This document shows positions 53,965 through 63,319 of a DNA stretch of 64,000 nucleotides, piece by piece. Position numbers and translations under genes: made by a program. The notes beneath the pieces were generated by a model, which saw only the letters and a program-made list of their open reading frames with translations, was not told the origin of the DNA and did no database searches. Every line of letters begins with the position of its first letter. The first letter of the stretch is position 1. This DNA comes from Anaerolineales bacterium. Its GTDB lineage: Bacteria; Chloroflexota; Anaerolineae; Anaerolineales; Villigracilaceae. Location of the stretch: positions 34,492-98,491 of the forward strand of contig JACZJC010000027.1 in NCBI GenBank assembly GCA_014860745.1, given 5' to 3'.

Positions 53965-54309
53965 ATGACTGGAGAACCCGTTCACATCACAGATGAGGCA
54001 TTCGAACAAGTTGTGATGCAGTCCACCCTCCCTGTAATCGTGGATTTTTGGGCGCCATGGTGCAACCCATGCAAAATGATTGCGCCGACACTCGAAAAAC
54101 TTGCCAAGGAAAATGAAGGCAAGTTGATCGTGGCGAAGGTAAACACCGACGATCATGCCATATGGATGCAAAAGTTCGGCATTCAGGGAATACCAACTTT
54201 GCTGTTTGTTTCAGGCGGAAAGGTAGTTCACCGCCAGGTTGGAGCACTTCCGGAGCGCATGCTGCGCGAAGTGGTAGCCCAATTCATGGATGTGGTAAAC
54301 CAGAATTAG
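53965..54309 (+). CDS. trxA: Thioredoxin
   Basis: A 114-residue thioredoxin-fold protein. The active site is WAPWCNPCKM, an Asn in place of the usual Gly of WCGPC, which may shift the redox potential. The cis-Pro region GIQGIPTLLFVSGG is normal. No signal peptide, so it is cytoplasmic. GGAAAGGA precedes the ATG. Likely reduces protein disulfides. The next gene, a lipoprotein, starts 25 bp downstream. Confidence 0.93.
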   Translation: MTGEPVHITDEAFEQVVMQSTLPVIVDFWAPWCNPCKMIAPTLEKLAKENEGKLIVAKVNTDDHAIWMQKFGIQGIPTLLFVSGGKVVHRQVGALPERMLREVVAQFMDVVNQN

Positions 54310-54334
54310 AATTTAGTTCCCGAAGGAGTTGGCG

Positions 54335-55021
54335 ATGAAAAAAATATTTGCCCTTGTGTTGCTGGTGAGTGTTTTTCTCAGCGCCTGCACGCCGGCTATT
54401 TTTACATCAGCTGGCAACCTAACTCCGCTTTCTGAGGAAGATTTGCGTGCGACAGCGGCAATCCTCTCTCAGCAAACCCTGCAAGCGATATTGCCCACGG
54501 AAACGGCTGTTCCAAGCAAAACGCCAGTTGTCAAAACCCCAACTGCAACGCCAATACAGTCCACTCCAACGGAAACGCAGAATCCAGTTCTGCTTACCCT
54601 AACGGCAACATTAGGAACAGGCACTGTGGAACCTGGAACAGAAGCAGCCGCCATGACCGCCGCTGTTATCGCCGGGACTCTGCCACTCACCGCATCGCCA
54701 GCCGCCACATCAAACTCATCGGCGACGACACCGCATCCGCAATTTTACGGCACGCTTCCTCCGGATCTGCCATATGGTTCCATTTTTCTGGTAAACAAGG
54801 CTCAAGTTGAAGTTTACATTTCCCTGCGCTGTGTTACCAAAGATGATTATGTGACCATTCTCGAGTATCCCGTCAAGAAATCCATTCGAGCAAAAGCTCC
54901 GGCAGGCAGTTATACTTATGTAGCCTGGGTCGGCGGAAGGGAATTCACAGGGTCGTTCTCCCTGTCGGCGGAACAGGATTTAACAATCAATTTTTTCAAA
55001 AACAGAATTGCAATAAAATAA
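54335..55021 (+). CDS. Lipoprotein with Thr/Pro/Ala linker, paralogue A
   Basis: A 228-residue exported protein: lipobox LSAC (Cys about residue 18), a long Thr/Pro/Ala-rich linker (about residues 50-145) and a small C-terminal domain of about 75 residues (GSIFLVNKAQVEVYISLRCV, SYTYVAWVGG). AAGGAG precedes the ATG at 54335. The same architecture follows in the next gene, which is probably a paralogue. Surface-anchored; function unknown. Confidence 0.78.
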   Translation: MKKIFALVLLVSVFLSACTPAIFTSAGNLTPLSEEDLRATAAILSQQTLQAILPTETAVPSKTPVVKTPTATPIQSTPTETQNPVLLTLTATLGTGTVEPGTEAAAMTAAVIAGTLPLTASPAATSNSSATTPHPQFYGTLPPDLPYGSIFLVNKAQVEVYISLRCVTKDDYVTILEYPVKKSIRAKAPAGSYTYVAWVGGREFTGSFSLSAEQDLTINFFKNRIAIK

Positions 55022-55052
55022 ATTTATTGCACAACAAAAAATGGAGAGATAA

Positions 55053-55655
55053 ATGCTCAAAAAAATATTCCCCGTTCTGGCAGTCCTTGCCATTTTCATC
55101 ACTGCCTGCGGTCCGCAGGGTACGCCCACATTGGCCCCCGCGGAAGTTGAAGGCACCGCCGTAGCGGCAGCGTGGACCATGGTGGCCATGACCCAACAGG
55201 CCATTCCAACCAATACCCCTGTGCCTCCTACGGAAACACCCAGCCCAACCCCATTGCCTACCTTTACCCCGGTACCTCTGCCCACGAACAATACGCCTCT
55301 GGTTATTCCCACAGCCACCCTAGCCAGCGGACAGGACAATTGTCTGAAACCCCTAAACGTCGCGGAAGCGGGTCCTCAATCCAATGTTCGAATTGAAAAC
55401 GATAGCGGTGGTAATGTTACTTTATCACTCAACCTGGCCACAAATTTGTTCGGGCAATGCGGCAATTTGAGTTACACGCTCGCTAAAAAGGAAAAACTTG
55501 TAATTTCCCTGCCAAAAGGCGAGTATTTTGCCTATGCCTGGATTACGTACAGTGACGGCGACACAAGCAATGCCTCCGGTTATATTGTCAACCGCGTGGG
55601 TGATAATCACCAGTTCAACGTGATCATTAGAAAAGAAGTGATCGTCGTACCGTAA
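55053..55655 (+). CDS. Lipoprotein with Thr/Pro linker, paralogue B
   Basis: A 200-residue lipoprotein with lipobox ITAC (Cys about residue 19), a Pro/Thr linker (PTNTPVPPTETPSPTPLPTF, about 51-85) and a C-terminal beta domain (NVRIENDSGGNVTLSLNLA, KGEYFAYAWITYSDG). The GEY/GSY-x-Y-xAW motif is shared with paralogue A. The mature domain has three Cys, and two could form a disulfide. GGAGAG precedes the ATG; 31 bp after paralogue A. Function unknown. Confidence 0.78.
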   Translation: MLKKIFPVLAVLAIFITACGPQGTPTLAPAEVEGTAVAAAWTMVAMTQQAIPTNTPVPPTETPSPTPLPTFTPVPLPTNNTPLVIPTATLASGQDNCLKPLNVAEAGPQSNVRIENDSGGNVTLSLNLATNLFGQCGNLSYTLAKKEKLVISLPKGEYFAYAWITYSDGDTSNASGYIVNRVGDNHQFNVIIRKEVIVVP

Positions 55656-55671
55656 CACAAAACAGAAATAT

Positions 55672-55705
55672 AAAAAGAGAGGCCGCGAACGCGGCCTCTC
55701 TTTTT
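55672..55705. terminator. Bidirectional terminator
   Basis: A perfect 15-bp GC-rich stem (55672-55686, 55691-55705), loop GAAC, A-rich left and T-rich right, between lipoprotein B and convergent murA. Confidence 0.93.
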
Positions 55706-56984
55706 ATTCAACTTCACGATTGATATTCGCACCCAGCATTCGAAGTTTTTCGTCCACTTTTTCATATCCCCTTTCGATCTGGACAATGTTCCTGATTTTC
55801 GATGTACCCTTTGCGGCGAGCGCCGCCAACAACAACGCCATCCCTGCGCGGATATCCGGGCTTTCGAGTTTTTCAGAATAGAGTTGTGTGGGGCCTTGAA
55901 TTAAACAGCGGTACGGATCGCACAGGATAATCCTCGCCCCCATACTAACCAATTTATCGGTAAAGTACATTCGTCCGGAAAACATCCAATCATGGAACAG
56001 TACCGAACCTGATGCCTGCGTCGCAACAGTGATCGCAATACTCGTCAAATCCGTTGGAAAAGCAGGCCAGACGTTTGTTTTGATCTCCGGGATAGCCCCA
56101 TCGAGGTCTGGGATAATCTCCAGCGATTGGCTGGATGGAACGACCAGGTCATTCCCCTCCACCTGCCAATGAACGCCAAACCGATGAAAGACCTGGCCTA
56201 CCATTTCGAGATGTTCAACCCCGGCATTATGAATACGGATGCTCCCTTTTGTAACAACAGCCGCTCCAATATAGCTCACCACTTCAAGCAGGTCGGGGCC
56301 GATCGTGTACTCGCCTCCGTGCAAATGCGGGACGCCCGTAATATGGAGAGTGTTCGACCCAATGCCATCGATCTGCGCGCCGAGTAAATTCAGAAACTTG
56401 CACAACTCTTGAACATGCGGCTCAGACGCGGCATTGCGGATATGCGTAACGCCTTTTGCCAACACAGCCGCCATGACAGCGTTTTCGGTGGCGGTGACAC
56501 TGGCTTCATCCAAAAGTATATCAGCGCCAATTAATGTGTTTGCCTTGATTTCAAATACACGGTCATAGATTACCGTTGCTCCAAGCGCTTGAAGCGCCAA
56601 AATATGGGTATCCAATCTTCGACGGCCAATCACATCCCCCCCGGGGGGAGGCAAACGCAGACCACCCGCTCGCGCCAGAACCGGGCCCGCAATGAGGATC
56701 GAAGCCCGGATACGACGGCACAGGTCCGGGTCGAGGTGTGAGGCGGTAAGTTCCCTGGTGATGATCCGCCAGGAATTCGCATCCACCTCCTCGATTTGCG
56801 CGCCCAGGCTCTCGATTAATTTGCGCATCGCAAGCACATCACGGATCAACGGGATATTATGAAGTATCACCGCTTCATCAGTTAACAAACAGGCCGCCAA
56901 TAAGGGCAATGCCGCGTTTTTATTGCCCGAAGGCGTAACTTCGCCTTTTAAAGAAATCCCTCCTTCAATCACAAATTCATCCAT
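55704..56984 (-). CDS. murA: UDP-GlcNAc 1-carboxyvinyltransferase MurA with Asp at the catalytic Cys position
   Basis: A 426-residue enzyme of the first committed step of peptidoglycan synthesis, transferring enolpyruvate to UDP-GlcNAc. SGNKNAALPLLA (Lys22 and Asn23) and the active-site loop PPPGGDVIGRRRLDTH are present. In the loop the residue equivalent to Cys115 of E. coli is Asp117. The Asp form is known from mycobacteria and chlamydiae and is insensitive to fosfomycin, which alkylates the Cys. No other peptidoglycan gene is near. No clear Shine-Dalgarno is visible. Confidence 0.94.
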   Translation of the reverse strand: MDEFVIEGGISLKGEVTPSGNKNAALPLLAACLLTDEAVILHNIPLIRDVLAMRKLIESLGAQIEEVDANSWRIITRELTASHLDPDLCRRIRASILIAGPVLARAGGLRLPPPGGDVIGRRRLDTHILALQALGATVIYDRVFEIKANTLIGADILLDEASVTATENAVMAAVLAKGVTHIRNAASEPHVQELCKFLNLLGAQIDGIGSNTLHITGVPHLHGGEYTIGPDLLEVVSYIGAAVVTKGSIRIHNAGVEHLEMVGQVFHRFGVHWQVEGNDLVVPSSQSLEIIPDLDGAIPEIKTNVWPAFPTDLTSIAITVATQASGSVLFHDWMFSGRMYFTDKLVSMGARIILCDPYRCLIQGPTQLYSEKLESPDIRAGMALLLAALAAKGTSKIRNIVQIERGYEKVDEKLRMLGANINREVE

Positions 56985-57112
56985 TTATCAAATCTCCTTT
57001 GAAACCATCAAGATTGTAAGGCAGTTTCAAAATTCCGCCAAGAACATTGCAAATAACTTACACCCAATAGCAACTTAGCGGGGCACTCCAATTGGAATTA
57101 TAATGATTTCAT

Positions 57113-57901
57113 ATGTCCATCTTACTTATTGTACCGATGATCCTGGGCTGGCTGGGCGGGCTGATTGTAAATTATCTGGCCGACGTTCTTCCGGTTACAA
57201 GAACATTAAGCCAGCCCACCTGCCCGCATTGCGGCGCAACCTACCCGTGGATGGATTACTTTTTCCTAAAAGCCTGCCAAAACGGCCATGCCCGTAAAAT
57301 CCGCGTTTGGATTGTTCAGGTTATCGTCCTTGCAATTAGTGTCTACACTTGGGTGCAGCCGCCTTCGAAAATAGGTTATTTCCTCGGATTGATTCTGATC
57401 GTTTACTTCGGGCTTGTGTTTATAATCGACATGGAACACCGTCTCATCCTGCACCCCACCAGTATCTTCGGCTCCTTTCTCGCGCTGACAGTTGGTCTGG
57501 TTTCTCATGGGTGGATGCCTACGCTGCTGGGCGGGTTGGCGGGTTTGCTTATCATGCTTGCCTTCTATTATTTTGGCATGTTCTTTGCAAAAATCCGCAA
57601 TAAACGAATGCTTGCAGCGGGACAGGAAGCGGACGATGAGGAGGCGTTGGGAGCGGGCGATGTCATTCTGGCCACAATTCTTGGGCTCATGCTCGGCTGG
57701 CCTCTCATCTGGTTTGGCCTGATATTTGCAATTTTACTGGGCGGACTTGTCAGCCTCCTGCTGATCCTTGGCCTGATAATCACCCGTAAATACGAAAGAA
57801 ACGCATTGATGCTTTTTATTCCCTACGGGCCGTACTTTATCACCAGCGCTTTTTTGATCATTTATTTCCCGAAATTCATCGGGATGATCGTCCCCGGATA
57901 A
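57113..57901 (+). CDS. Prepilin peptidase (A24 family)
   Basis: A 262-residue membrane aspartic peptidase that cleaves prepilin leaders. The catalytic Asp pairs are DMEHRLILHP (about residue 107) and GAGDVILA (about residue 182). A CPHC...CQNGH zinc-type segment (about residues 37-63) and about seven helices are seen. The PilD-type methylase motif is only partly present. TATAAT lies 9 bases before the ATG and there is no ribosome binding site. Starts a rightward Tad-like pilin locus. Confidence 0.88.
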   Translation: MSILLIVPMILGWLGGLIVNYLADVLPVTRTLSQPTCPHCGATYPWMDYFFLKACQNGHARKIRVWIVQVIVLAISVYTWVQPPSKIGYFLGLILIVYFGLVFIIDMEHRLILHPTSIFGSFLALTVGLVSHGWMPTLLGGLAGLLIMLAFYYFGMFFAKIRNKRMLAAGQEADDEEALGAGDVILATILGLMLGWPLIWFGLIFAILLGGLVSLLLILGLIITRKYERNALMLFIPYGPYFITSAFLIIYFPKFIGMIVPG

Positions 57902-57911
57902 ATAGATCGCT

Positions 57912-59099
57912 ATGTTGAATTTCAATTCCCACACATCCAAGAAAACCCAGGCCCAGGCTATGGTTGAGTTCATGCTCGCCCTGCCCCTGCTGGTCGTGTT
58001 AATTTACGGCATCATCGAGGTTTCGCGGCTTGTTTTTATTTTTGCTTCCGTCGCAAATGGCTCCCGCCAGGCGGCCCGTTACGGGTCTGCAGCCGGGGAA
58101 ACCAATAACGTTCATTATTATCAGGATTGCGAAGGAATCCGCGATGTTGCGAACGAGTCGGCGCTGATTATTACGTTTGATGAAATCAACATCACCTATG
58201 ACCGAGGCATCACTTCAGATGGGACGCAGATCCAAATCTCTGATATTGATCCCAGCCCGGATGCGGATACTTGTCCAATCGAGGATAACATCATCCGTAA
58301 TGGAGACCGCATCATCGTGCAGGTTTCTGCAAGCTACGAACCGATCATTCCGATCCTCCCACTGGAACCATTTACCGTCGTTTCGGCAAGTGCGCGCACA
58401 TTTTTAATTGCTATTCCTATTGTCGGCTCTTCGATGCCGCTGGAGTTTGCAGCAGAATCTCCCACACCTTCCCGCGTGCCAACTTCCACAGCCCTCGGAT
58501 TCAATACACCTACTGCAACGGCCGTCATACCAACCACGAGCATCCCATCATCAGGCGGGGGCGGGGCAGGAACGCCAGGGTCAATTTTTGCGACCAATAC
58601 CCAACTTGCTCTTACCAGCGCAGCAGGCGCAAGTCCCATTCCTCCTACATTAACTTTTACACCATCCCGTACACCCCTGCCAACGAGCATGCCCAGTATT
58701 ACACCGACGGCGATCAGCTGTACAGGATTGACCGGTGTTTCCCACGGCGAATTGTGGGTCCATGACAACGTCATGGAAATGAGGATCGATAACCGTACCG
58801 GCCACAACCTTACCGTTGCACAGATTTATGTCGAATGGAATCATGACACAGGTCATCCAACCGGCGCCGACGTGACCTTGCACCTCCGGCAAGTGTTGAT
58901 CGCGTCACAATCCTGGAATGGCGACATTTTCTCACCATCCGCCTACATTCCGGCATTCTACCCCTCCATCCCAACCGGCGAATCGGTCATCCAGTTCGTA
59001 TTTCACCAGGATTACAAATTAACCGACGGCACGGAAAGAATCATCGTTACCATCGGCACACCCGGCTGTATAAACTATCCAATCGATTCAAGAAAATGA
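57912..59099 (+). CDS. TadE-like pilus assembly protein with Thr/Pro linker and C-terminal domain
   Basis: A 395-residue protein. The N-terminus has the TadE pseudopilin pattern (QAQAMVEFMLALPLLVVLIYGIIEVSR; conserved Glu at about residue 19 of the helix entry). A secreted beta region of about 150 residues follows, then a Ser/Thr/Pro-rich linker (about 175-260) and a separate C-terminal domain of about 130 residues with HNLTVAQIYVEWNHD. The extension is unusual for TadE. Likely processed by the peptidase encoded 10 bp upstream. Its stop overlaps the next ATG. Confidence 0.85.
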   Translation: MLNFNSHTSKKTQAQAMVEFMLALPLLVVLIYGIIEVSRLVFIFASVANGSRQAARYGSAAGETNNVHYYQDCEGIRDVANESALIITFDEINITYDRGITSDGTQIQISDIDPSPDADTCPIEDNIIRNGDRIIVQVSASYEPIIPILPLEPFTVVSASARTFLIAIPIVGSSMPLEFAAESPTPSRVPTSTALGFNTPTATAVIPTTSIPSSGGGGAGTPGSIFATNTQLALTSAAGASPIPPTLTFTPSRTPLPTSMPSITPTAISCTGLTGVSHGELWVHDNVMEMRIDNRTGHNLTVAQIYVEWNHDTGHPTGADVTLHLRQVLIASQSWNGDIFSPSAYIPAFYPSIPTGESVIQFVFHQDYKLTDGTERIIVTIGTPGCINYPIDSRK

Positions 59100-59578
59100 A
59101 AATACCAGGTAAAAAATCCATACCCCCCGCAAACGAACGCGGACAAAGTCTTGTTGAACTGGCGGTCAGCCTGCCGGTCATGATCTTACTTTTGCTTGGA
59201 ACCGTTGATTTCGGCATGGCAATCTTCTCCTATGCAATCATAAGAGATGCCGCCCAGGAGGGCGCATTATACGGTTCATTCAACCCGGGCAACAAGGCTG
59301 AAATAGAAAACAGAGCCAGGTATATCTCTCCTCACGGCGAGGACTTGATTTTTTCCTCACCCGTGGAATTGACCGACAAGGAGCTCGTTCAAGTTGAGGT
59401 GAAATCCCTGGGAAATTCCTGCCAGGGAATAAAAAACGGAATAGCCAACAGCATTCGTGTGCGGGTACGATATGAGTATCCCTTCTTGATGCCGTTTATT
59501 GGAACCCTCATCGGCTCCGACACCATCTCGCTAACCGGGTCTGCAACGAACGTTATCCTTCAACCACCCTGCCCATGA
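59096..59578 (+). CDS. TadE-like minor pilin
   Basis: A 160-residue TadE family protein with RGQSLVELAVSLPVMILLLLG at residues about 15-35 and a periplasmic or surface C-terminal part. Starts with a 4-base overlap with the gene before and ends with a 4-base overlap with the next, so the three are translated together. Typical TadE size. Confidence 0.87.
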   Translation: MKIPGKKSIPPANERGQSLVELAVSLPVMILLLLGTVDFGMAIFSYAIIRDAAQEGALYGSFNPGNKAEIENRARYISPHGEDLIFSSPVELTDKELVQVEVKSLGNSCQGIKNGIANSIRVRVRYEYPFLMPFIGTLIGSDTISLTGSATNVILQPPCP

Positions 59579-60849
59579 AAAATCCATTTACAAAGTTAAC
59601 AATCCGAAAGAATAAAATAGGCGAACAGGGTCAGGCAATGATCTTGATCGTATTTTCGATCATCGGTCTGATCGGCATGGCCGCCCTGGCGATAGACGGC
59701 GGCAATGCCTATGTGGATAGCCGCCGGGCAGAAACTGCCGCCTCTGCCGCCGCGCTGACGGCTGCCACAACCCGCATCGAGGGTGGGAACTGGCGGGCTG
59801 CCGCACTGGCCACCGCCAGCGCAAACGGCTACAACAATGACGGGATCACGAACACCGTGGAGTTGAACACCCCGCCGCTAAGGGAGGATTACGACGGAAA
59901 CCCGGAATACATCGAAGTCATCATCACCTCTCATCTAAAAACATATTTCGGAGCTGTGATCGGCTTTCCCGAAGTGACAAATATAGTTACAGTTGTCTCC
60001 CGGTCAAAACCTTCGGTACTCGGCGAAATGTTTGACGGGTATGCGCTCGTCAGCCTTGCCCCACACAGCAGGTGCGACAAAAAAATTTCGTTTTGGATTC
60101 ATAGTGAAGCCACCATCAACCTGGAAGGCGGCGGATTATTCATCAATTCCGACAATCCCGACTGCGCATTTATCTCGTTTGGCAGCGGAAGTGTGCGCGT
60201 TTTGGATTCGAGTCCCATCTCGGTGGTAGGCGGCGCGCAGGTTCAAAAAACCAAGTTGATCACCCCCTTCCCCATGCAGACCGGGGTGGCTCCGATCCCC
60301 TACCCTCCTGCAATAAAAATGCCAAAGATCGGGTGCGGTTCGAAGATCGCGGAAGTGGATGAATTTGGCTCAGGCATGTCCGCCGGCAATTGGGACGAGG
60401 ACGTTTTCCCGCCGCCGGGAGTCGGCACCCTGGGGAGCGGGGTGTACTGCCTGGCCGGAGACTTTATTCTCGAAGGCGGTAAAAGCCTGGAAGGCGACGG
60501 GGTGGTTTTCGTCGTTGATGGGGAAGTACATATCAACGGCAACGCAGATGTTCGACTGAGCGCTCCAAAAACCGGTAACCATGCGGGCATGCTATTTTAT
60601 CTGCCCATCGATAACCATGGCATCCTTGCTTTGAGCGGAAGCGATGATTCAATATATGTAGGCACCATCTTCGCGCCCGGAGCAGACGTCCGCATTAATG
60701 GCTTGAATTCAGTCCGCGGGGCCGCTTATCACAGCCAGATCATCGGATATTACGTCGAAGTGGACGGCTCGGATAATATCACCATCAAATACAAAGACGA
60801 ACAAAATTACGACGCCCTGAGCATGCCTGAGGTCATCCTTGTTCAATAG
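59575..60849 (+). CDS. TadG-like pilus protein with beta-helix-like domain
   Basis: A 424-residue protein. The N-terminal TadG/Flp-type helix is GQAMILIVFSIIGLIGMAALAIDGGNAYVDSRRAETAAS. The large exported part has repeated short beta stretches with Gly and Asn (SGSVRVLDSSPISVVGGA, GDGVVFVVDGEVHINGNADV), as in right-handed beta-helix proteins. No von Willebrand A motif. Coupled to the gene before by a 4-base overlap. A 235-bp gap follows. Confidence 0.83.
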   Translation: MKNPFTKLTIRKNKIGEQGQAMILIVFSIIGLIGMAALAIDGGNAYVDSRRAETAASAAALTAATTRIEGGNWRAAALATASANGYNNDGITNTVELNTPPLREDYDGNPEYIEVIITSHLKTYFGAVIGFPEVTNIVTVVSRSKPSVLGEMFDGYALVSLAPHSRCDKKISFWIHSEATINLEGGGLFINSDNPDCAFISFGSGSVRVLDSSPISVVGGAQVQKTKLITPFPMQTGVAPIPYPPAIKMPKIGCGSKIAEVDEFGSGMSAGNWDEDVFPPPGVGTLGSGVYCLAGDFILEGGKSLEGDGVVFVVDGEVHINGNADVRLSAPKTGNHAGMLFYLPIDNHGILALSGSDDSIYVGTIFAPGADVRINGLNSVRGAAYHSQIIGYYVEVDGSDNITIKYKDEQNYDALSMPEVILVQ

Positions 60850-60925
60850 TTGTGTCGCAGGATATAAATCCCCTGTAAATGCGCGGTTTTCTTACAGAAA
60901 TGTAAGCGACGCAAGGCTATCCGCA

Positions 60926-60955
60926 TTACGCTCAAAGACCGCAATGGGATATAAT
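60926..60955 (+). promoter_or_regulatory. Weak promoter in the gap inside the Tad locus
   Basis: TATAAT (60950-60955) with TTACGC (60926-60931) 18 bp upstream, in the 235-bp gap before the next TadE gene. Nothing else is seen in the gap. Confidence 0.4.
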
Positions 60956-61084
60956 AAGGATGTCTAAAAGTAGTATCGGAAATCCATCGCAGATTCTTCA
61001 CCCCCTTTTTTTCAACAGCCTAATCCATACGGTTGCATTACAGTACTTATGTCCGGCTGTTGGAATTGCAACTAAAAGATTAAA

Positions 61085-61750
61085 ATGAAAAACATGCAAG
61101 GCCTGCTGAAAAAACTGGTATCGTTTAACAAGAACACCAACCCTAATCCCAGGAAACGGATTCGCAAATCCAGGGGTCAGAGCCTGGTGGAATTTGCCAT
61201 AGCATTCCCGATCATTATCCTTTTATTTTCAGGCGTGGTGGAATTCGGCTTCGCGTTGAATTATTACCTCTCCCTCCTCGACGCCACGCGCTATGCCGCA
61301 CGCTGGGGAAGCGCCAACGGCGATCCATTTTTAAGCGGCTACAATTCGGCTACAAATGTGCCTTTTTACCAGGCGGTTACCGGGCTTGTCGTCGCCAACC
61401 TGGACCCAACCGTGACCAATCCCGGTTATCAAGGACGCCGATTACCCCTGGACCCGGCCCTGGACGATGTCATCATCACGGTTTATGGTTCCTCCGGCGG
61501 CAGTGCAGCCGAATTCCCCGTGGAAGGACCCTATCGCTTATACAACAACGGCGGCGATCCCCTGTTCAACGAAGAGCGGATTGAGAGTCGTCTGGTCAGT
61601 GGGTCGCCAAATGAAGGCATCCTTGTGGTGGAGGTGCTTTACAACTATCACCAGGTACTGGGTCTTCCCTGGCTCGCGCCTTTTGTACCGGATCCCCTGG
61701 TATTACGCGCATACACGATTATGCCTTTGAGTCCCGCTGAACCACCCTAA
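61085..61750 (+). CDS. TadE-like minor pilin
   Basis: A 221-residue TadE protein with RGQSLVEFAIAFPIIILLFSGVVEFGFALN near residues 30-60 after a basic leader, followed by an exported beta-rich part. No clear Shine-Dalgarno. Separated from the earlier Tad genes by a gap with its own possible promoter. Confidence 0.85.
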   Translation: MKNMQGLLKKLVSFNKNTNPNPRKRIRKSRGQSLVEFAIAFPIIILLFSGVVEFGFALNYYLSLLDATRYAARWGSANGDPFLSGYNSATNVPFYQAVTGLVVANLDPTVTNPGYQGRRLPLDPALDDVIITVYGSSGGSAAEFPVEGPYRLYNNGGDPLFNEERIESRLVSGSPNEGILVVEVLYNYHQVLGLPWLAPFVPDPLVLRAYTIMPLSPAEPP

Positions 61751-61778
61751 TTTTTTCTTAATAAAACGGTTGGAAGAG

Positions 61779-63278
61779 ATGAAATTTTTTAAAAAGCTAC
61801 GCACAAAATCCGAACGAGGCCAGGCCATTATTTTGATCGCCTTTGCCATGGTTGGTTTAATTGCCATCGTGGGATTGATGACCGATGGCGGCATCTTGTT
61901 AATTGAATATGCCCGATTAAAGCGCGGGATCGACGCTGCCGCCGTGGCTTCTGCCCAGCAATTCCGCAAGGGATTTACAGGGCTCGACTTGACCAGCGCC
62001 GCGGAGGAATTCCTGATTCTGAACCAATCCGATGCGGATAATATCGAAGTCTACACCTGCAACCCGGATGGAGTGATCGATACGCTTCACGACCCCGACC
62101 TTTGCGGAGTGCCAATTCGAAAATTAATCCGTATCAATGCAACACGGACCATCGGGTTTGGATTCTTGCGTGTCATCGGAATTAATGGAACCACACTTTC
62201 CGCTTCCTCCGTCGGCGAAGCGGCCTCGCTCGATCTTGTACTCGTTTTTGATACCTCTGCGTCAATGGCATATGAAACAACAGGCGACCCGCAAAGGAGC
62301 GACTCTCCCGGCGACGACCCGGCTTTATGCAACCCGTCTCAATCCTGCGAACCCCTCGAGAGTATTAAGGCAATTGCCCAGGACTTTGTAGATGAAATGA
62401 TGTTCTTCCCGTATGACCGGGTTGCAATTGTCACAATGACCAGTCAGGTACCAAATGGTTTTCGCGACTCAGTCACTCCACAGGTGCTCTCGGATGATCC
62501 GGATGTGGTTCGGGCGGCAATTGATAACATTAAGGTAAATCAACCGGCGGAGTGCGATACTCCCTATGGGACATGCAGGGATACATGCACACAGGATGAA
62601 ATTGACGCCGCCCCCCCGGGATCAATTTGCGATGGGAAGACTGCCGGCTATTATCTTGGTGAAACATGTCCGGCGCGTTTTGCCCAAGGCGGTGATCGTT
62701 CTTCATGTGGTTCCTCGAATGTTGGCGGCGCATTAATCAGGGCGGGCGGCGAATTTACGAGAGAGCCCATGCGCGACGATTCGTTTTGGGTAATCATCGC
62801 CCTTGTAGGCGGCCCCGCCAATGCCTCCAACCCCCCCGATGGTGTAACCTTCACCGACGCCAATGCGGATAATTATCCCGACGACCCTTTGTATTTTGGA
62901 TTTTGCCCGCCCAGCACCTGGGACGTTCCACCCAGCCCTCCATGCCGCGATGCTTCGGCAACTTCCCGCCACCCAGTGGGGGATGCACTTTATGACGCAG
63001 ATGACTATGCTCGGGATATGGCAGACTTTATTGCCGACCCGGTGGATGGGCAGGGGATCACTATCTTCACAATCGGTTTGGGAGAGCTTGTTCAAAACAC
63101 AACCATCGGCGACCCGGATGCGGGCGAACAATTGCTGACCTATGTAGCTGAAACCGCTGGGGATTCCCCCGGAGTAATCGCCAACCATGGCTTCTATTCC
63201 TACTCGCCTGACGCAGCAGGCCTGGAAGTTATTTTCGGTAAAATTGCCGAGAACATTTTTACAAGAATTTCTCAATAA
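61779..63278 (+). CDS. TadG-like protein with von Willebrand factor A domain
   Basis: A 499-residue protein. The N-terminal helix ERGQAIILIAFAMVGLIAIVGLMTDGG is TadG-type. An exported vWA domain begins near residue 152 with the MIDAS motif DLVLVFDTSASM. An extended Cys-rich insertion (about 250-310) has CDTPYGTCRDTCTQDE and further Cys. Closing vWA strands include ITIFTIGLGE. vWA TadG proteins act in adhesion or pilus stability. The ATG at 61779 is preceded by GGAAGAG; a TTG at 61770 is an alternative. Confidence 0.87.
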   Translation: MKFFKKLRTKSERGQAIILIAFAMVGLIAIVGLMTDGGILLIEYARLKRGIDAAAVASAQQFRKGFTGLDLTSAAEEFLILNQSDADNIEVYTCNPDGVIDTLHDPDLCGVPIRKLIRINATRTIGFGFLRVIGINGTTLSASSVGEAASLDLVLVFDTSASMAYETTGDPQRSDSPGDDPALCNPSQSCEPLESIKAIAQDFVDEMMFFPYDRVAIVTMTSQVPNGFRDSVTPQVLSDDPDVVRAAIDNIKVNQPAECDTPYGTCRDTCTQDEIDAAPPGSICDGKTAGYYLGETCPARFAQGGDRSSCGSSNVGGALIRAGGEFTREPMRDDSFWVIIALVGGPANASNPPDGVTFTDANADNYPDDPLYFGFCPPSTWDVPPSPPCRDASATSRHPVGDALYDADDYARDMADFIADPVDGQGITIFTIGLGELVQNTTIGDPDAGEQLLTYVAETAGDSPGVIANHGFYSYSPDAAGLEVIFGKIAENIFTRISQ

Positions 63279-63319
63279 GCTCGATTACACTATTTTTATT
63301 TTCAACCAAGGGTAAAGAC

